Shown here in pieces: positions 45,754 through 58,786 of a DNA stretch of 64,000 bases. Each line of letters begins with the position of its first letter. The first letter of the stretch is position 1. Source of the stretch: Puffinus mauretanicus (Eukaryota; Chordata; Aves; Procellariiformes; Procellariidae); the NCBI GenBank assembly GCA_023333565.1, contig JAJKFH010001359.1, positions 496,001-560,000 on the forward strand. Direction: 5' to 3'. Position numbers and translations under genes: made by a program. The notes below the pieces were generated by a model. It was given only the letters and a program-made list of their open reading frames with translations, was not told the origin of the DNA and made no database searches.

Positions 45754-48380
45754 GGAGAATGATAGGAACAGTAGACGAAATTATTATTGATAACAGACAT
45801 TTGCAAGACTGCATGGCAGGAAATGTTTGCCTTGTTAGATCTTGGCTTAGAAAATGTTGCTATCGATAAAATAGCAATTTTTGACTTTTAGTAGGAGCTA
45901 GAATTGTTAGTGATTGATCTTCAGATTGCTTTCATTATGGGACTTCCACCTACAAAGAACACTGTGTTTGGTTCAATTTTTTGCCTTTTTGCCAGGGAGG
46001 GTCATTTATAATGATAGCTCATAAATGATGGCCAAAATAGCTTGTGAAGCTAAGAAAGCTTGATCCTCAGAGGGGTTTGAGCTTAGGGGACACCAAAGGC
46101 TGACATTATGTAAACTTTCCTATGCAATTCTTTTAGTCGTTTTAAATGTCTCACTTAATCTTTCTTCTGCAGCATTAAATCTGTCTGTCAGGAACTCTCC
46201 CATACTATAGGGAGGTGTACCACTGAAGATGAGTTAGCTCTAGAAGAAAAGATATTGATTATCTGGATAAATATTTAGCATGCGTATTTGAAGAGAGTGA
46301 TAATCTTTGCTGTGTGTGCTAGATTCTGAACTGGCTGAAATTACCATATTAACATGGCAGTAAATAGATCTTTTTCATTAACCCTTGTTGATGTTCAGAC
46401 CATTAGTATGTATAACAAAGAATTAAATTAACAATATTTTCAGTTTTCTTTTCCCAATGTCTGCTATGAGATAAGTGTATTTCTATTCTGTTATATAAAA
46501 TAACAGTTGGTCTGTCTAAAGAGTTTCATGGCGTTAATTTGTATTCATTGCCACTGGAACCATAAATTAGAGAAGTGATTCATTTATATACCCTTTTTTA
46601 TGAAGTGTTTGTGATATTCAAAGACAAGCTTTACAGCTTCATCTAGGTTCCATTTGTAAGACGTAATTGTTTGTTATCAACAGCCTGAAATGTTGCCTTT
46701 ATTAGATAGGAATCTGTATCCAAACAATGCTCTTGATATTCTGTGGAAAGTTAATTGAAAACTGTCTCAGACTAAGTTTGCTAGTGTTTTGTTCAGTGAT
46801 TATAAAATTACTGTTGTTTTTAAGATGGCAGCTTTAATTACATAGTTTTCATGATTGTGATGTTACCTCCTGTAAATGTTCAAAATCCACTGTATTCTAG
46901 ACTTTTAAATTTAATTTGTCAATATTTTTTTTGTCTTCTGATACTACAGTTTTATTTGGAAATGCAAGAGACAAAACGAGTATTGCAGGATAGAGTCAAC
47001 TGACATCAATAATATTATTCCACTGTAGTTACAGAACAGCATGTTGCCCTTGACAAGAGATAATTTTGACAGATATGTTCAATCCATCAAAAGAAACAAC
47101 AATATGGATATTTAAAGATGATAATTTTCACAAGTATGTGATGACCTGGGAATGCAGTAGGAATTTTACATGTAATTGTCTTCCCAGATAAGTCCCTCAA
47201 TGGTGTAGAAAAAATTTTGCTTTCTGAAAATCATTAATATGTATAGAAAGTCAGCACTGATCTAGTTACACTGGTAGGCATTGTCCTGAATATAGGACCA
47301 GCTGATAATACATTTTTCTGATCTTTTATTAATTTATTGTTACACTGTAGGAAAATTTCTCAAAAATATTCCATTTTGCTGACTTACTCCCTCTTACAAT
47401 GACACAATGCTGCCCGTTCTAAAGAGAAAAGAACAAAGTTGTTTTTTTTTTTTTTCTTGTTGTCTTGCATGTCTACTTTTGTACTCAGGGTGCTAGGAAA
47501 GCCACCATTCCTGTCTGTCTGATCTCTTATAACTACAATTGCTAAATTCTCTCACAATTGCTTAAGTGTTAATAATTAATAGGTTCTTTCAGCAGATTTC
47601 ATAGTATTTAATTGAATTTTGAAATTGTTAGTTGAAATTCAGCTTTGTGAAATCTTCCAAGTCCATATATTTTATCAAAGTAAACTTCTCTGTAGAAGAT
47701 TAGAAAGAGTTTAATATAAATAATTGTGTTAGTATACATCTGAGTTAATTTCCCAGAGGATTTATCAAGAAGAGTAGATCACACCAAAATTAATCACAAA
47801 GTCTTCTATAACTTGTTTAGCAAAGCCTCTGCTTATTTGCACATAACAATTGGGGTACTATCAATAATAGGACAACCTGAAGTCATTGAAAAAACTAATT
47901 AAAAAATTGTTTACATTTAGTGAAACAGCAGTTCAGATCAAAATTGCCTTCCCAAGTGATAATTCACTGTCAAGCTTTTTTTTTTTTCATATGCTAGCTA
48001 ATGCATGCAATGAATGATTCAAGATAATTCTAGCTTCTTTTGAAATTCATCAGTAGCTGTAACCAGGGTAACCTGTAATTCTAATCTTAGTTCTTATGTG
48101 GTTTTTATCAGATGTTATGGTGAACCCTTCATTTATACATCAGACATTCATTAAATCAATGAATTCTCTGTCCAAGGAACTGTCAGTTTTCTGCAACATA
48201 CAGTGGTGTTGTCTCTAGATTGTAATTGTTGGGGCTTTTGAGGTGTGTGTGTTGTTTCTAGTTAGTTTTTCATTACATGCAAGCAATGTTTTCCCATATA
48301 TTAATTTGGTAATAACTGACTGAAAAAATATCTTTTTCTGTTGTCTCAGTATGTGAAAGTGAATGCCACAAGTTGTTATA

Positions 48381-48412
48381 TTTAGACTGGAAACTGAGGC
48401 ACAATAATTGAT
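48381..48412 (-). repeat. Short MIR-like scrap
   Basis: TTTAGACTGGAAACTGAGGC on the plus strand is the reverse complement of the 'GCCTCAGTTTCC.CATCTGTAAAA' block of MIR-type SINEs. Only this core is recognisable. Confidence 0.4.
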
Positions 48413-48466
48413 AAATTTAGAACGCAAATAATGTTCCCCCTGCTCTTTTTTCCTGGTGTTACTGTG

Positions 48467-49404
48467 TGTGGTCGTGCATTCATCCTCATCCTGCCCCCCC
48501 TTTCTCCTGGGCCACTTGTTGATCTGGGCCGCTTGTTGATCTCAGAAATTTCCATGAGACCTTGACCTTGGTGTACTGCGTCTGACGGTTGAGCGCTTCT
48601 TGACCGTATCAGAAACTCTGTAGAGCTGAAGCTGGGAATGTACTCCCACTGCCTGGCCCAGGTGTTAAATAGAACAACACTGAAACCTTGGGAATTTTTT
48701 AGTAATTACCGCCTAGGACTGTGGCCAGGATGGATATTTATGGATGAGTAAAGCCAATCATCCTGAGAACTTATAAATGGTGGTCCTAAGTGAAACCCTT
48801 TGAGCTCCCTGGGACCGCAGAGGGCTGTGCCCACCATCTCCCTCTGAGTGGGATGCCTCTCAGAGCTCGCAAACTCCTGGGTCTACAATATTTGGAGGCT
48901 CATTGTCTGACAGGACCTGGGCTGAAACTCTTCAATTCTTGAGGCTCCACCCTCACCCATTGAGAAATGCTGAGACATTGTATGTGAATATTTCTTCGCT
49001 GAACTCAAGAAGAATTTTGAACAGGTACTTTTTGTACATTTTTTTATATATATATATTTCTGTCTGTGTGTGTGAACTAACAGTAAGCATAATCTGTAAT
49101 TAAGTTGTGATTGTAGTAGACTCTACTAACACTTCATAAATATTAAATTAGTTAATGATTAAGTGCTGCTAAAAGTGTGGATGAACCCTAGACTACTGCT
49201 AAACACATATAGTCCCTAAGATATAAACCCTTAGACATAACATGATTTTTCTTTATATGTTTCTTCCGTGTAGTAAGTAATAGAGTGAACCTTGCCATTG
49301 AACTCTGTTAAGTCACACCTTTATAAATCTCTATTAAAATCACTTTCTGCTAATACCTTTGACGGTGATTCTTTGGGTGGCCTCTAAACCACTTATTTGC
49401 GACA
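48467..49404 (+). mobile_element. Solo LTR of a third endogenous retrovirus family
   Basis: A 938-bp element with TGT...ACA ends (TGTGGTCG at 48467, GCGACA ending 49404), flanked by a perfect 5-bp duplication CTGTG (48462-48466 and 49405-49409). In plus orientation it has CCAAT (48754-48758), TATAAA (48772-48777) and the poly(A) signal ATTAAA (49333-49338, about 66 bp before the end), the expected U3-R-U5 order. The left half is GC-richer than its surroundings; the middle holds a (TA)n/(TG)n patch (49045-49074). It does not resemble the ERVL-like LTRs or the antisense LTR. No interior sequence flanks it, so it is a solo LTR. The 5' edge lies in a TGTGTGTG run and could shift by two bases. A class cannot be fixed without a library search. 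Confidence 0.82.
48772..48777 (+). promoter_or_regulatory. TATA box of the third LTR
   Basis: TATAAA preceded by CCAAT 14 bp upstream, about 305 bp into the LTR. It would direct plus-strand transcription; whether it is active is unknown. Confidence 0.5.
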
Positions 49405-50452
49405 CTGTGTTGAGCCATGTAGGTAATTCCTTGTGTCAGTTCAATTAAGGGATAGATGTTGCATATCAGGGGTATACATGTCTTTGCATGGTCAACATTG
49501 AGTGCACAGGGCCCTATGGGATTGATAGGAGTAAATGTCTCTCATGGACATATAAGCAATTATACAGTGGGGAAGCAGAAGTGCTAGTGTGCATAGATAG
49601 GGTTAGTGTCTTAGAAGAATGCTATAGCTAGTAGAATGATTATGTGTTAAGATTGTATCAGAAAGAAATTATTTGTTTATCTCCTAGCAAGCAAGGCTTG
49701 TATAGACATAGAGAAACTATCAAAAAGTATCCTTCCTATAATGACCTGGTCTTTTGGGGAAGTAGCAGTCTTCTGTCTTTCATCCTTTAGTGGGGAGACT
49801 TGCTCATGAGCATCTTGATAATTAGATGGATGTCAGTATGGTTTAAGATGGAAAGAATATATTTTTTTCACAGTATGGATGATTACCTTATGTTTTCAGT
49901 ATTTATTTTTAGCTAAATGAAAAAAGCAGTTGTGATTATCCAAAGTTGTTATACTGCTCGCGCATGATGGATATGCTATATAGAACACAGTTAATTTTCT
50001 TTCTAACTGCATATTGCACTTCCTGCAGTGTCAGTTATATTGAATGATAAAGTTAGATTCACTTTGAGATTTCATCTTTTTATTAAAATTGTCAGCCTCA
50101 CGAAAGGGAATAATCAAAATTCCATCAACAGGTTCCAACAGAATCTGTACTGGTCCTAACTGTATGTTATTTGTGTCCTCCTCTGGTATATCATGCATAT
50201 TGCTGAGCAGACACTACATACTCATGCTTGAAATCCCCTAAATATCAAGAGAAACTCTGCTAAGACTATTAATTGAATTCTATGTAATAGTCAACTAAAT
50301 AGAACAGGCAGAGAGAAACAGTTACTCTAACATTTACACAGAATATATACTGCATTATTAGCTTTCTTTCCATATTCCTAATCAGCTGTTCTGGTTTCTT
50401 TTAATTCCTACTAAATGACTTTTTTTTTCCTTCTTTTTTTTTTTCTTTTCAG

Positions 50453-50511
50453 AGAACAACTCAACTAATTTCTCCTCAGCTGTAGCCTGAATTATGTGCT
50501 ATTTAGTATAG
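50453..50511 (+). other. Candidate non-coding exon with near-ideal splice sites
   Basis: Upstream lies a branch-point-like TACTAAAT (50409-50416), then an almost pure pyrimidine tract of about 28 bases, then CAG (50450-50452). Downstream is the donor TATAG|GTAAGA (50511/50512). The 59 bp between contain stops in all frames, so it can only be non-coding or UTR sequence. It has the strongest set of plus-strand splice signals in the window. Confidence 0.22.
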
Positions 50512-53500
50512 GTAAGACTTGCAAAACTAGTTTTAATTCTATACATTTAAAAGCTTTCATTATTGATGGTGCTATAAAAGTGAAGAATGCAGCATACCGT
50601 GAACTAATGTATAAGACTGGGATAACTGAGGTTTTCACTTTCATAAGTTCAAGGTCTAGAACTTCCAGTTGTGACTTCTCTAGGAGGGCTGAGGTGATGA
50701 TTCAAAGTCAGCCTTATTACACTGGAACACAATGAAAACTGGGAAGACCCACACTCAGCCAACAGTCACCCCTCTGCAGGGACAATTGAATATATGCACG
50801 TGGCCAAAAAAATGACCTCACTTCTTAGGTGGTGATTGCTTAATTTCTCTCTCATGATGAACTTTCATGCTGTTTAGAAATATCTGAATAGATATTTGTG
50901 CAGTAGAATCCTGTAGTAGAATCCATTTACTATTGTGCAACTATTCTGTATTTATTCTAGACCACACACAGATCTGAGTGACATCAGAGTAAGACTGCAG
51001 TACCCCAATTAATTTCAGAAGGCTTATTCCAGATTTATCCTACTCAGAGATAAAAATGTGTGTATTTATCTTTGAATTGCATAGCACAGAGTATAATGAT
51101 GAGATGCATTGAGCTCCATTCTCAGTTAGCATAAGTTAGTTTGGGGTAGTCAGTGGAAAAATATTGGTGTACACCAGATTGAGAAGCTAGATGGTCCATT
51201 ATCACTTTAGTTAAGCAAAATATAAATGCTAATGAATCTATTTTGTTCTATCATGACTTCTGAAAATAAAAGAAACTCCTAACACCTGTGGGTTTTTCTT
51301 TTTTTTTCTTTTTTTATTTTTTTTTCTATTTTAATTGGTTATTGAGCACTGAGGATACTGGCTTTTGTAGGAAAAGAAAATTAAATTCTACCTGGTTGGG
51401 CAGCTTCTGGTTGATAGGAGTTGGGTTCTTTTAACAGAAGGTTTCTACATTCCTTAAAAATGGAGTGCCCTCAAATATGCGTTTTATTGGTCTTAATCTA
51501 TAAATTTTTGGCAGAAAAGATTAGTGGAGAAATCTGGTTCACCATTCTGCATGCAAATTTATGGGGCAGATTCTTCACTGATGTTCCATGGTACTTTAAC
51601 ACTACAGCCCCGGCTGATGCAAAGGCAACATGGTCCAGCTACAGCAGAAGCACATGCTTATCCCTGAAGCACTGTTGTGATACACAATGATACTTATTCT
51701 GAAATAAAAATAAATTTTCTGGAGAAAATTGTCAGAGTTTAGATGAAAAGACATATTTTTCCTTTTTCCTGTACATCTGTACACTCACATGGCAATTAAA
51801 GGGAACCTGCATGACTTCTCCTTTCTCCATGGTCTTCTCCATACCCGTCATGTGTCATGGGAATAGCTTTGCAATCTGATTTGAGTGACAGATCTTTCCT
51901 CATTGCATGGAAAGGATTCATTGTACACACCGTGGACAGTATAATCAAGATATTCTGTAGTACACAGTTCATTCTACTGGATCTTTCCTGCATGGTCCCA
52001 TCTTCTCTCTTGTATTAGGTCAGGAAAAATGTGTTTTAAAATCAAACAAACAACGAAAATACTATTTGCAGTTTATGAAGGCAAATATTCTGGGCCTCAC
52101 TTACTGTGCTAGGAGGTTTTTAGATGAATGTTGATGAGATTGTGATTTCGCTCATTCCTTTTATTTGTTTTTTTAATCTAAATTTTTATTTTCACCTATC
52201 TTTTATTTTGAATTTCTTCATGTTTCATTACTTGCATTTAGATTGTGGCATAGGTGTCTGTCCTGTTTTAGGCTTGGCAAAGTACCGCACAAAGTTATTG
52301 AGCTATAGAACCATGTATTGTCTCATTTTAATAATATATTGCTTTTGGGTTCAGATCATATTTATTGAAATAATAAAATTCATTATATGGAATTGCTGCC
52401 TTTTTTTCTGTGGATGCTATTTTATGACCATTGAATAATCAGCAATTTTAGAAAAGGAAAATAAAACTGCAATGCAATACAGTAGCCCTCTTCACCTCTC
52501 TGTTTTGTTCTATCAATGTGCTTATTGAATGGTTGGAAATCCAACTGATGGTCAGGTATTTCTTCCAAAACCTTCTTTGGTGTTCAGGAAAGTTTAGGAA
52601 AGAATAGCATTTGACATTTTAATAAAGAAGTGTGTTTTTATGCTGCAGTCAGCATGCTTGACTAGAAAACAGCCAGCTATGCAGAGAAGATAATAAAGAT
52701 TTTTTTATGTTCTTTAACTTGAATCCAGTAATCAGAAAAATGATGTAGTTCTAAGACCTAAATTGAAGGCAAAATTGTGTTATTGAAAGCTTTTGTAGTT
52801 TCCTAATTTAATCCATAGGGTTCAGTCTGTTATCAAAATGATGTTGTCATTCCTCTATTATGCCTGAATATTCCAAGTGCTGGAACAAATATTGACTTAT
52901 GACCATTGAAGGAGGAAAAAACAAAACCCAAAACAACACCACCTTGTTGCATTTGTTGTAGTGTAACCATGTCCATTATTCCAGATATCTTTATCTTTCA
53001 GTTACAGAAGGATATAGGTTTTAAGAACTGGGACATGTTCAAAAAATAGGTTCTGTTCTTGGAATATACTCTGGAGCACAAAAAGAAAACTCAGTTTTAA
53101 GACAAACTCAGTGCTGTTTAGTAAAGTAAACATATTATAAAATAAAGTTCTTGACATCTGTTCTACCAAAGGCAACCTCATATATCAGAATTTCAGTTAG
53201 CTCTTTCAGTTACGCTGGTGATCTGCATAAGCTCAAAAATCTTCATGAGAGCATTGAAAGTTTGTAATAAAACAATCCTTTTAATAGGTTTTCAAGCTGG
53301 AAATACTTTTTTAAAAAAGAGTAGCTGTATACAATTGTTATTCGACATCTATGTAGATCACAGGGGTAATATTTTTAGGTGTTGAAGTTCAGCACATGTA
53401 GGCCCTAAAATTTAAAGGATGCAAGTCTCATGGGAGGTCAGAAGGAGTCTGCTTTGTTTAAAGTGTTTGTTTAAAATGTTTTTACAACATGTGTAGATGT

Positions 53501-54687
53501 TTTGTAAATCATAACTTTAAAATGTGAGATGATGTTCGGCAATCTTGAGATCTCATAGGTTCTGCCTGGTGCTGCAGGAAGATAGGAAAAGGGAAGAGAT
53601 GGTGGCTACTCAGTGTCTAAACAAATTGATCTGATTTTAATAATGGTCTAAATATGGGTCTTATCTTTTGGCCTCAACGAGCTAGTTCAATATTTTCTGA
53701 AGTTGAATGGACTTGCTGCTGGGGTTTTGGATTTTGCTTGTTTGTTACAACGAAACCTGAAATTTTCTTCCCTACAGATTGTTTTTAATGCATTTTCTTT
53801 GTGGAGAGGGGGAATTATTGTCACTTTCATTGCCAGTCCTTAAATGCTTTACGGATGCTTCGTGTGCAATGACAACCAGCTTTAACTCTGTGCTAGCAAG
53901 AGCCTTTACCTAGATTAGAGATCAGGGAGCTGGACAACAAATTTTCTGAAACTTCTGCTTAAAAATAAAACAAAGACTAAGCATTCCATGAATGTCAGAC
54001 TAATCCACTTCATCAGGCAGAGATTTTTTTTAAATGCTCGGCATCTACTACCATAGTGTAATAACCCTGAGGTTATTTTGCACTTTGCATGTTTGTGAAT
54101 GGTGTCAGAGTGATTGTATGCTTGCATTAGACTTGTGAGAAAGCCAACAAATTAAAGTTGGCAAGCAATTCTTATGTTTGAATGCTCTTGAATTTGCAAG
54201 TTTAATGCATTCCTGTTGATTTGATGAAGTATTACAAAACTGGTGCTCTTGAGGTTTTTTGTTTCTGTCTACATTAGTATATCTGTGAGTTTAATATGAT
54301 ACTTTTTTTTGAAATGGGAGTTTTGCCACACAGTTTTATTTGGAAGATCAGAAGGTGATGCTTGAGTTAAAGCTCTTTCAATCATATTTCAAATTAATGA
54401 GAAAATGTTTCCAATTAAAATCAGTGTTTGGTTAATTAGTGGTTGACTTACTAGGAAGGTGACAAGAAAGTCAGGAATGTTGTTAGGATACATTCAATGC
54501 AAATCATGGGAGGAGAGTGTCACAGGAAAGAAACCATCAGTGCCTCAAAGGATACTGGTTATTTTGCTGTAAGACATCCTCCAGAGCCTGTTCAAGTTGG
54601 TTTGAATGAACTAATAAAGAAAACAGCTATAATTTGTAAATAGTTTGAGGCTGATAAGAGCATCCTTCCTTGAGAATGAGCATGAGC

Positions 54688-54709
54688 ATGATGTGCAGTT
54701 GCACATCAT
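54688..54709. repeat. 22-bp palindrome
   Basis: The arms ATGATGTGCA and TGCACATCAT are exact reverse complements separated by GT. It is preceded by a short direct repeat of GAGCAT. Perfect palindromes of this size are uncommon by chance; function unknown. Confidence 0.9.
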
Positions 54710-56434
54710 ATCTTGCAAATGGCAGACTACCACACTAAAATAAATGTCAAGAACATGTGCACATCCTCAGACAATCAGTCTAAGTAACAAATAAATTAGT
54801 TTAATTTTATCATCTTACGTCAAGAGATATGTGGTCCCCGCTGGACCAAAGGAGAGAATGAAAATATATCATCTTTGAAATTGACACAAAGAGGTATTGC
54901 TTAGACTTAGTTTTAGAACTTCTGTGTCCTGGAGACACTCTTATAAAATGGGTAAAATGCTGACTTTTTCTTCATGTGAAAGTTGTAGCTTTCAAAAGCA
55001 AGTACAGTACTCAGCAAAGTGAAATTCAGCTTTCATAAAACATGGGTGAATTTGGCCCCACAATACATTAATTCTTTTCAGACTATCCTAGTCCAAATCA
55101 GAGTTCTAACACAAAGGCAGCATTGCTTATGTTTTTACAGTAGTATTTTAGCAAAACCTACACACGATCTTCTGCCAGTCTTCTTCCCTCTCTTTCACAT
55201 GCATACATATTGCTTCCCGCATTTTGCTGCTTCATGAAAAGATGAATTGCATTTATCTCTACTCAATTTCTTGATCTGTCAGACAGCAGCAGAACCATTC
55301 AAAAACCTTCCATGTAGTGTATCACTTGCTCATTTACATGTGCTATAATATCACTGTCTTAATGTTACTAATAGCGTGAATAACACAAAGCAGCTTTACG
55401 GTTTCTATTCCATCTGAAATATCAATGCAAAATGTCCTCAGCTCTAAGGGAAGCAAATGATTTACTGCTTGGTTCTGGTTATTTAAATTAAAATTTTCAA
55501 GTGGAAGTAGTGAAGGTTGTTGATATATTATCCAGAATTCAGAGTAAATCAATGCAAGCCTTAATGACCTCCCCCCACTGCTCTTTAGCTTATATTAGTC
55601 ACATCTTGGGAGAGAACTCTGTCCATCAATCAAGCAAACAAATTACTTTATTTTCATATCATGAACTTAATGGCAGCTCTTGCATAATCTTTCCAAGCTA
55701 GTTCTGAAATTCTGCATGAAAAATACAAGAGGAAAAAGCTTCTGAAAGATGGTAAACTTTAAAGAATATACAACCAGTAATTCAGACACAAGATAAACTT
55801 TAGAAAGCCGATTTTTGTTCTTTCCAAGACTAGAATGATCTAGATATGTGACTATGCATGTTATTGTGTTGAACCAGGACACCAGATTTATATCTGGTGA
55901 GAAGAGCTATGCAATAGCAGCCATACAAGAGTCAACTAAGTAGACCTGCTGCCCAATCTTTGAGATCCCTGTGAGTTACAATATAAATAAAATACTTGTT
56001 CAGAATAGTAAACAGTTTTTTTAAAAATCCAAACCTCTGAGTCATGGTTTACTAGTGACCCTTCATAAACTCTTCTATACAGGAAAAAAAAAGACTCATT
56101 TCAGATTAGTTCTTATTACACTAATGTATCCATCCTAACAAAGTTTTGTTCACTTATTTGCCCAGGTTCCTACAATGTGTTTGTAGAGCAGCTGAGGACT
56201 GAGCTTATAACCCCCAGAAGAAGCAGGACAACACTCTTTCACCACTGTATAAATGCTTAACTCATACATTGAATTTTGAGTAACTCGCTAGCAATGAAAT
56301 TATTAGCAGCAGGTTTAAAACAAATGAAATGCAGAGCTGTTTTACACAGTGTAAATTAAGATAGAGGCTACAATTATAAGTAGTTAGAAGATTAGACAAA
56401 CTTATGGATACCAGGTCCATCAGTGATCATTAAA

Positions 56435-56505
56435 CACTATAGTTCAGATACTGCCTCTGCTTCACGATGACCTTAAGGCACTGCTTTCTCAGGATGGAGG
56501 CTACA
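56435..56505 (+). repeat. Possible MIR-like SINE relic
   Basis: CAGATACTGCCTCTGCTTCA followed by GATGACCTTAAGGCACTGCT parallels the MIR blocks 'CAAATCCTGCCTCTGCCAC' and 'GTGACCTTGGGCAAGTCAC'. Short and diverged. Confidence 0.45.
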
Positions 56506-58469
56506 CTTGAAGAAGGATCACCTTATATTTATCCTTATTTCTTACGCTCTTTACTTAAGCATGGGTTAGCTATTGTCAGAGAGAAAATAAAAGTAGAAGG
56601 CTGTTTGGTTTATCTACGAAACTTACAGCCTTTGGTCCTTTTTCTTCTCCATCTGTGATAAATCTTTAGCTATGATGAAAGATATGTTGAGAGTAAAACC
56701 TTTGGATTTGAGAGACCAAGATTTGATTTCCAGGTTTAAAGGAGATTAAGTTTATTTTCTGTGGCTGGCTTCTATGTAGACATTCAGAAACTAAAGTTGT
56801 ACTAAGTAAGATAGCAAGATTCTGATGTGTGTTGCTATTTCCACTCCTCCCTCCTCTCCCCCCAAGCCCCCCAAGTCTTTTATTCAAGAAGCTCAGTATC
56901 ATAAGGCAGCTGAGTGGCATGTGCTCTTAACAGAGCTATGCAGGAGAATAATTTGTTATATTATCTACAAAATCAATGGCTAATAAATGACTTCATGTGT
57001 ATTCAGGTTACTAAGAGAATCTCAAAGTCATTGCTGTACCTAGCAGCCTCTGCCCAGATCCCTGCAATGATTTTGCTTGGATCTTCTGCTTGTGTCTGTA
57101 ATCACAGGGTGTAATGCTTCCTGATATTTAAACATCTCGTAGCTTTATGGTGTCTCACATAGGAACACTCATCTTCTCTTTACAAAGACTGGATTAGAAG
57201 TATCTACCTTGTTTCATTGCTGAAAAGGAGAGGAACCTATGCCCGGGAACCAGGTAGGTTCTCCAGAGAGGAGATTACTGGAGCACCAGTATCTGGCATG
57301 TGAGCTCCTGAATCTGTGCTCAGAGTTAGATAAAATTTTGCCTAAATTAGCAGAGATGGAAAAACAAGTAAGGTGTAACCCAATGAGGGGATCTGACCCT
57401 CACTTCAGTTTCTTTCCAAAACATTTTTTGGGGCAGAATGAGTTGTATTATAAGAATCTGAGCTGTCCAGGAAAACTTGGCAACAAATATTCTGAAGATT
57501 TATAAGAAAACAAGTCTTAAAATAAAAGCCTTTCTGATCTGTACCTGTTCATGTGAGCTGATCATAGGCTTACATTTTCATAGAGCAAAGCAGGTGAAAT
57601 AACGTTATCTCATGTATTTGCTAGGAATAAAGTTTTTCAGAAGTCTAAATGAGGGATTAGGCTTAAATAGTAGATACTTAGTGATTTAATATATCTTGAA
57701 ACCAATTCAATGGAATCAAGCTGTTGTGATGCACAAAACTATTTTGGTCTCATGTCCATCAAACAAAAGAGGAAATGACCTGGCCTAAGTAACTTTTTCA
57801 AATGTGGAACAAGAGGAAAGTGCTGTTGCTTTTAAATGCACTCTTAGCAATCCTACCATGTCCCAGACAGAGCTAGGAAAGGTGACAATTTCTTCAAGAG
57901 GTACTTAACTGATTAATGTGGGTCTTGCTGATTGTTCTTCATGGCTGCGAGGTGGTAGTGGCACTGCAAAAGTTAAGATCCAAACTGAAATTAGACTGTA
58001 AGTTCCACTTTGAGGATGGATTTCTTTCTGTGCAGCTTCTGTGTAATCCTTAGTATAGTGGCTTTCTAAATCTTGATATTTATCTTTGATACTAATGTAA
58101 GACAAATAAGCATGAATAATAAAAGCCAAAGCTGTGTCTCCCATTATACTTCTCAGTCCTGAACAGTGGGGAAAAAGATTGTAAATTGCTTACATTATCT
58201 AGGAAATGAGAACGACCCTCAGAATTTGAGCTATGTCCTAAACATAACGTGAAGAGAAGTGACAAGATGAAAGTTGAAGAAATGCCTTCTAAACAACACC
58301 TGAAATATAAATAATAATCAGGAGTTAATTTGTTAATAATCTGTCCTGCAATTTAACAGAGTCCTGTTTATGTTAAAACCCAAACGTGCAGAAAATAGAC
58401 CTGTTAATAAATTAAGGTCAACATAATTTAATAGTATTGCATCTGCTATATGCTTGGTTTCCTTGCTAA

Positions 58470-58525
58470 AAGAAAACAAACAAATAAACAAAAACAACAA
58501 CCAAAAAAACCCCAAAACCCAACAA
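58470..58525. repeat. A-rich low-complexity stretch
   Basis: Irregular AAAC/AAAT units merging into A-and-C runs. No gene reading is credible through it. Confidence 0.8.
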
Positions 58526-58786
58526 AGCAGTGTTTTTTTTGCAGGACTAAGTATAGTCTCAGCATTGCATTATGGCAGAGTGATACTAATATAACCTGGA
58601 ATCAGAAAGGAATGACCTTAATCAAATTCCTTCTTTAAATACAACATTTGATTTGACCATAAGTAGTAAGCTAAGGTTAGTGTCATAATAACTGTCCAAC
58701 CAGAAAGTTGCAAATAAACACTACATATTTAGGATCCTATCCCCCTTTCACTAAAGTAAACAAATTAGTCTTTTTCCTCTCTGAAG

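Larger units (their letters stand above)
44487..48461. other. AT-rich non-coding DNA, no identified gene
   Basis: Contains a TTTC microsatellite (45736-45753), a 14-base T run (47442-47455) and a short MIR-like scrap (48381-48412). No open frame here exceeds 70 codons. I see nothing else. Confidence 0.6.

Noticed and set aside
52124..52438. 104-codon ORF resembling a multi-pass membrane protein
   Set aside because: Its hydrophobicity comes from T-rich DNA (Phe, Ile, Leu, Cys); no loop motifs or charged pattern support a real membrane protein.
57815..57840. AAAGTGCTGTT resembling a microRNA seed region
   Set aside because: Only about ten bases match from memory, and there is no complementary arm for a hairpin nearby.
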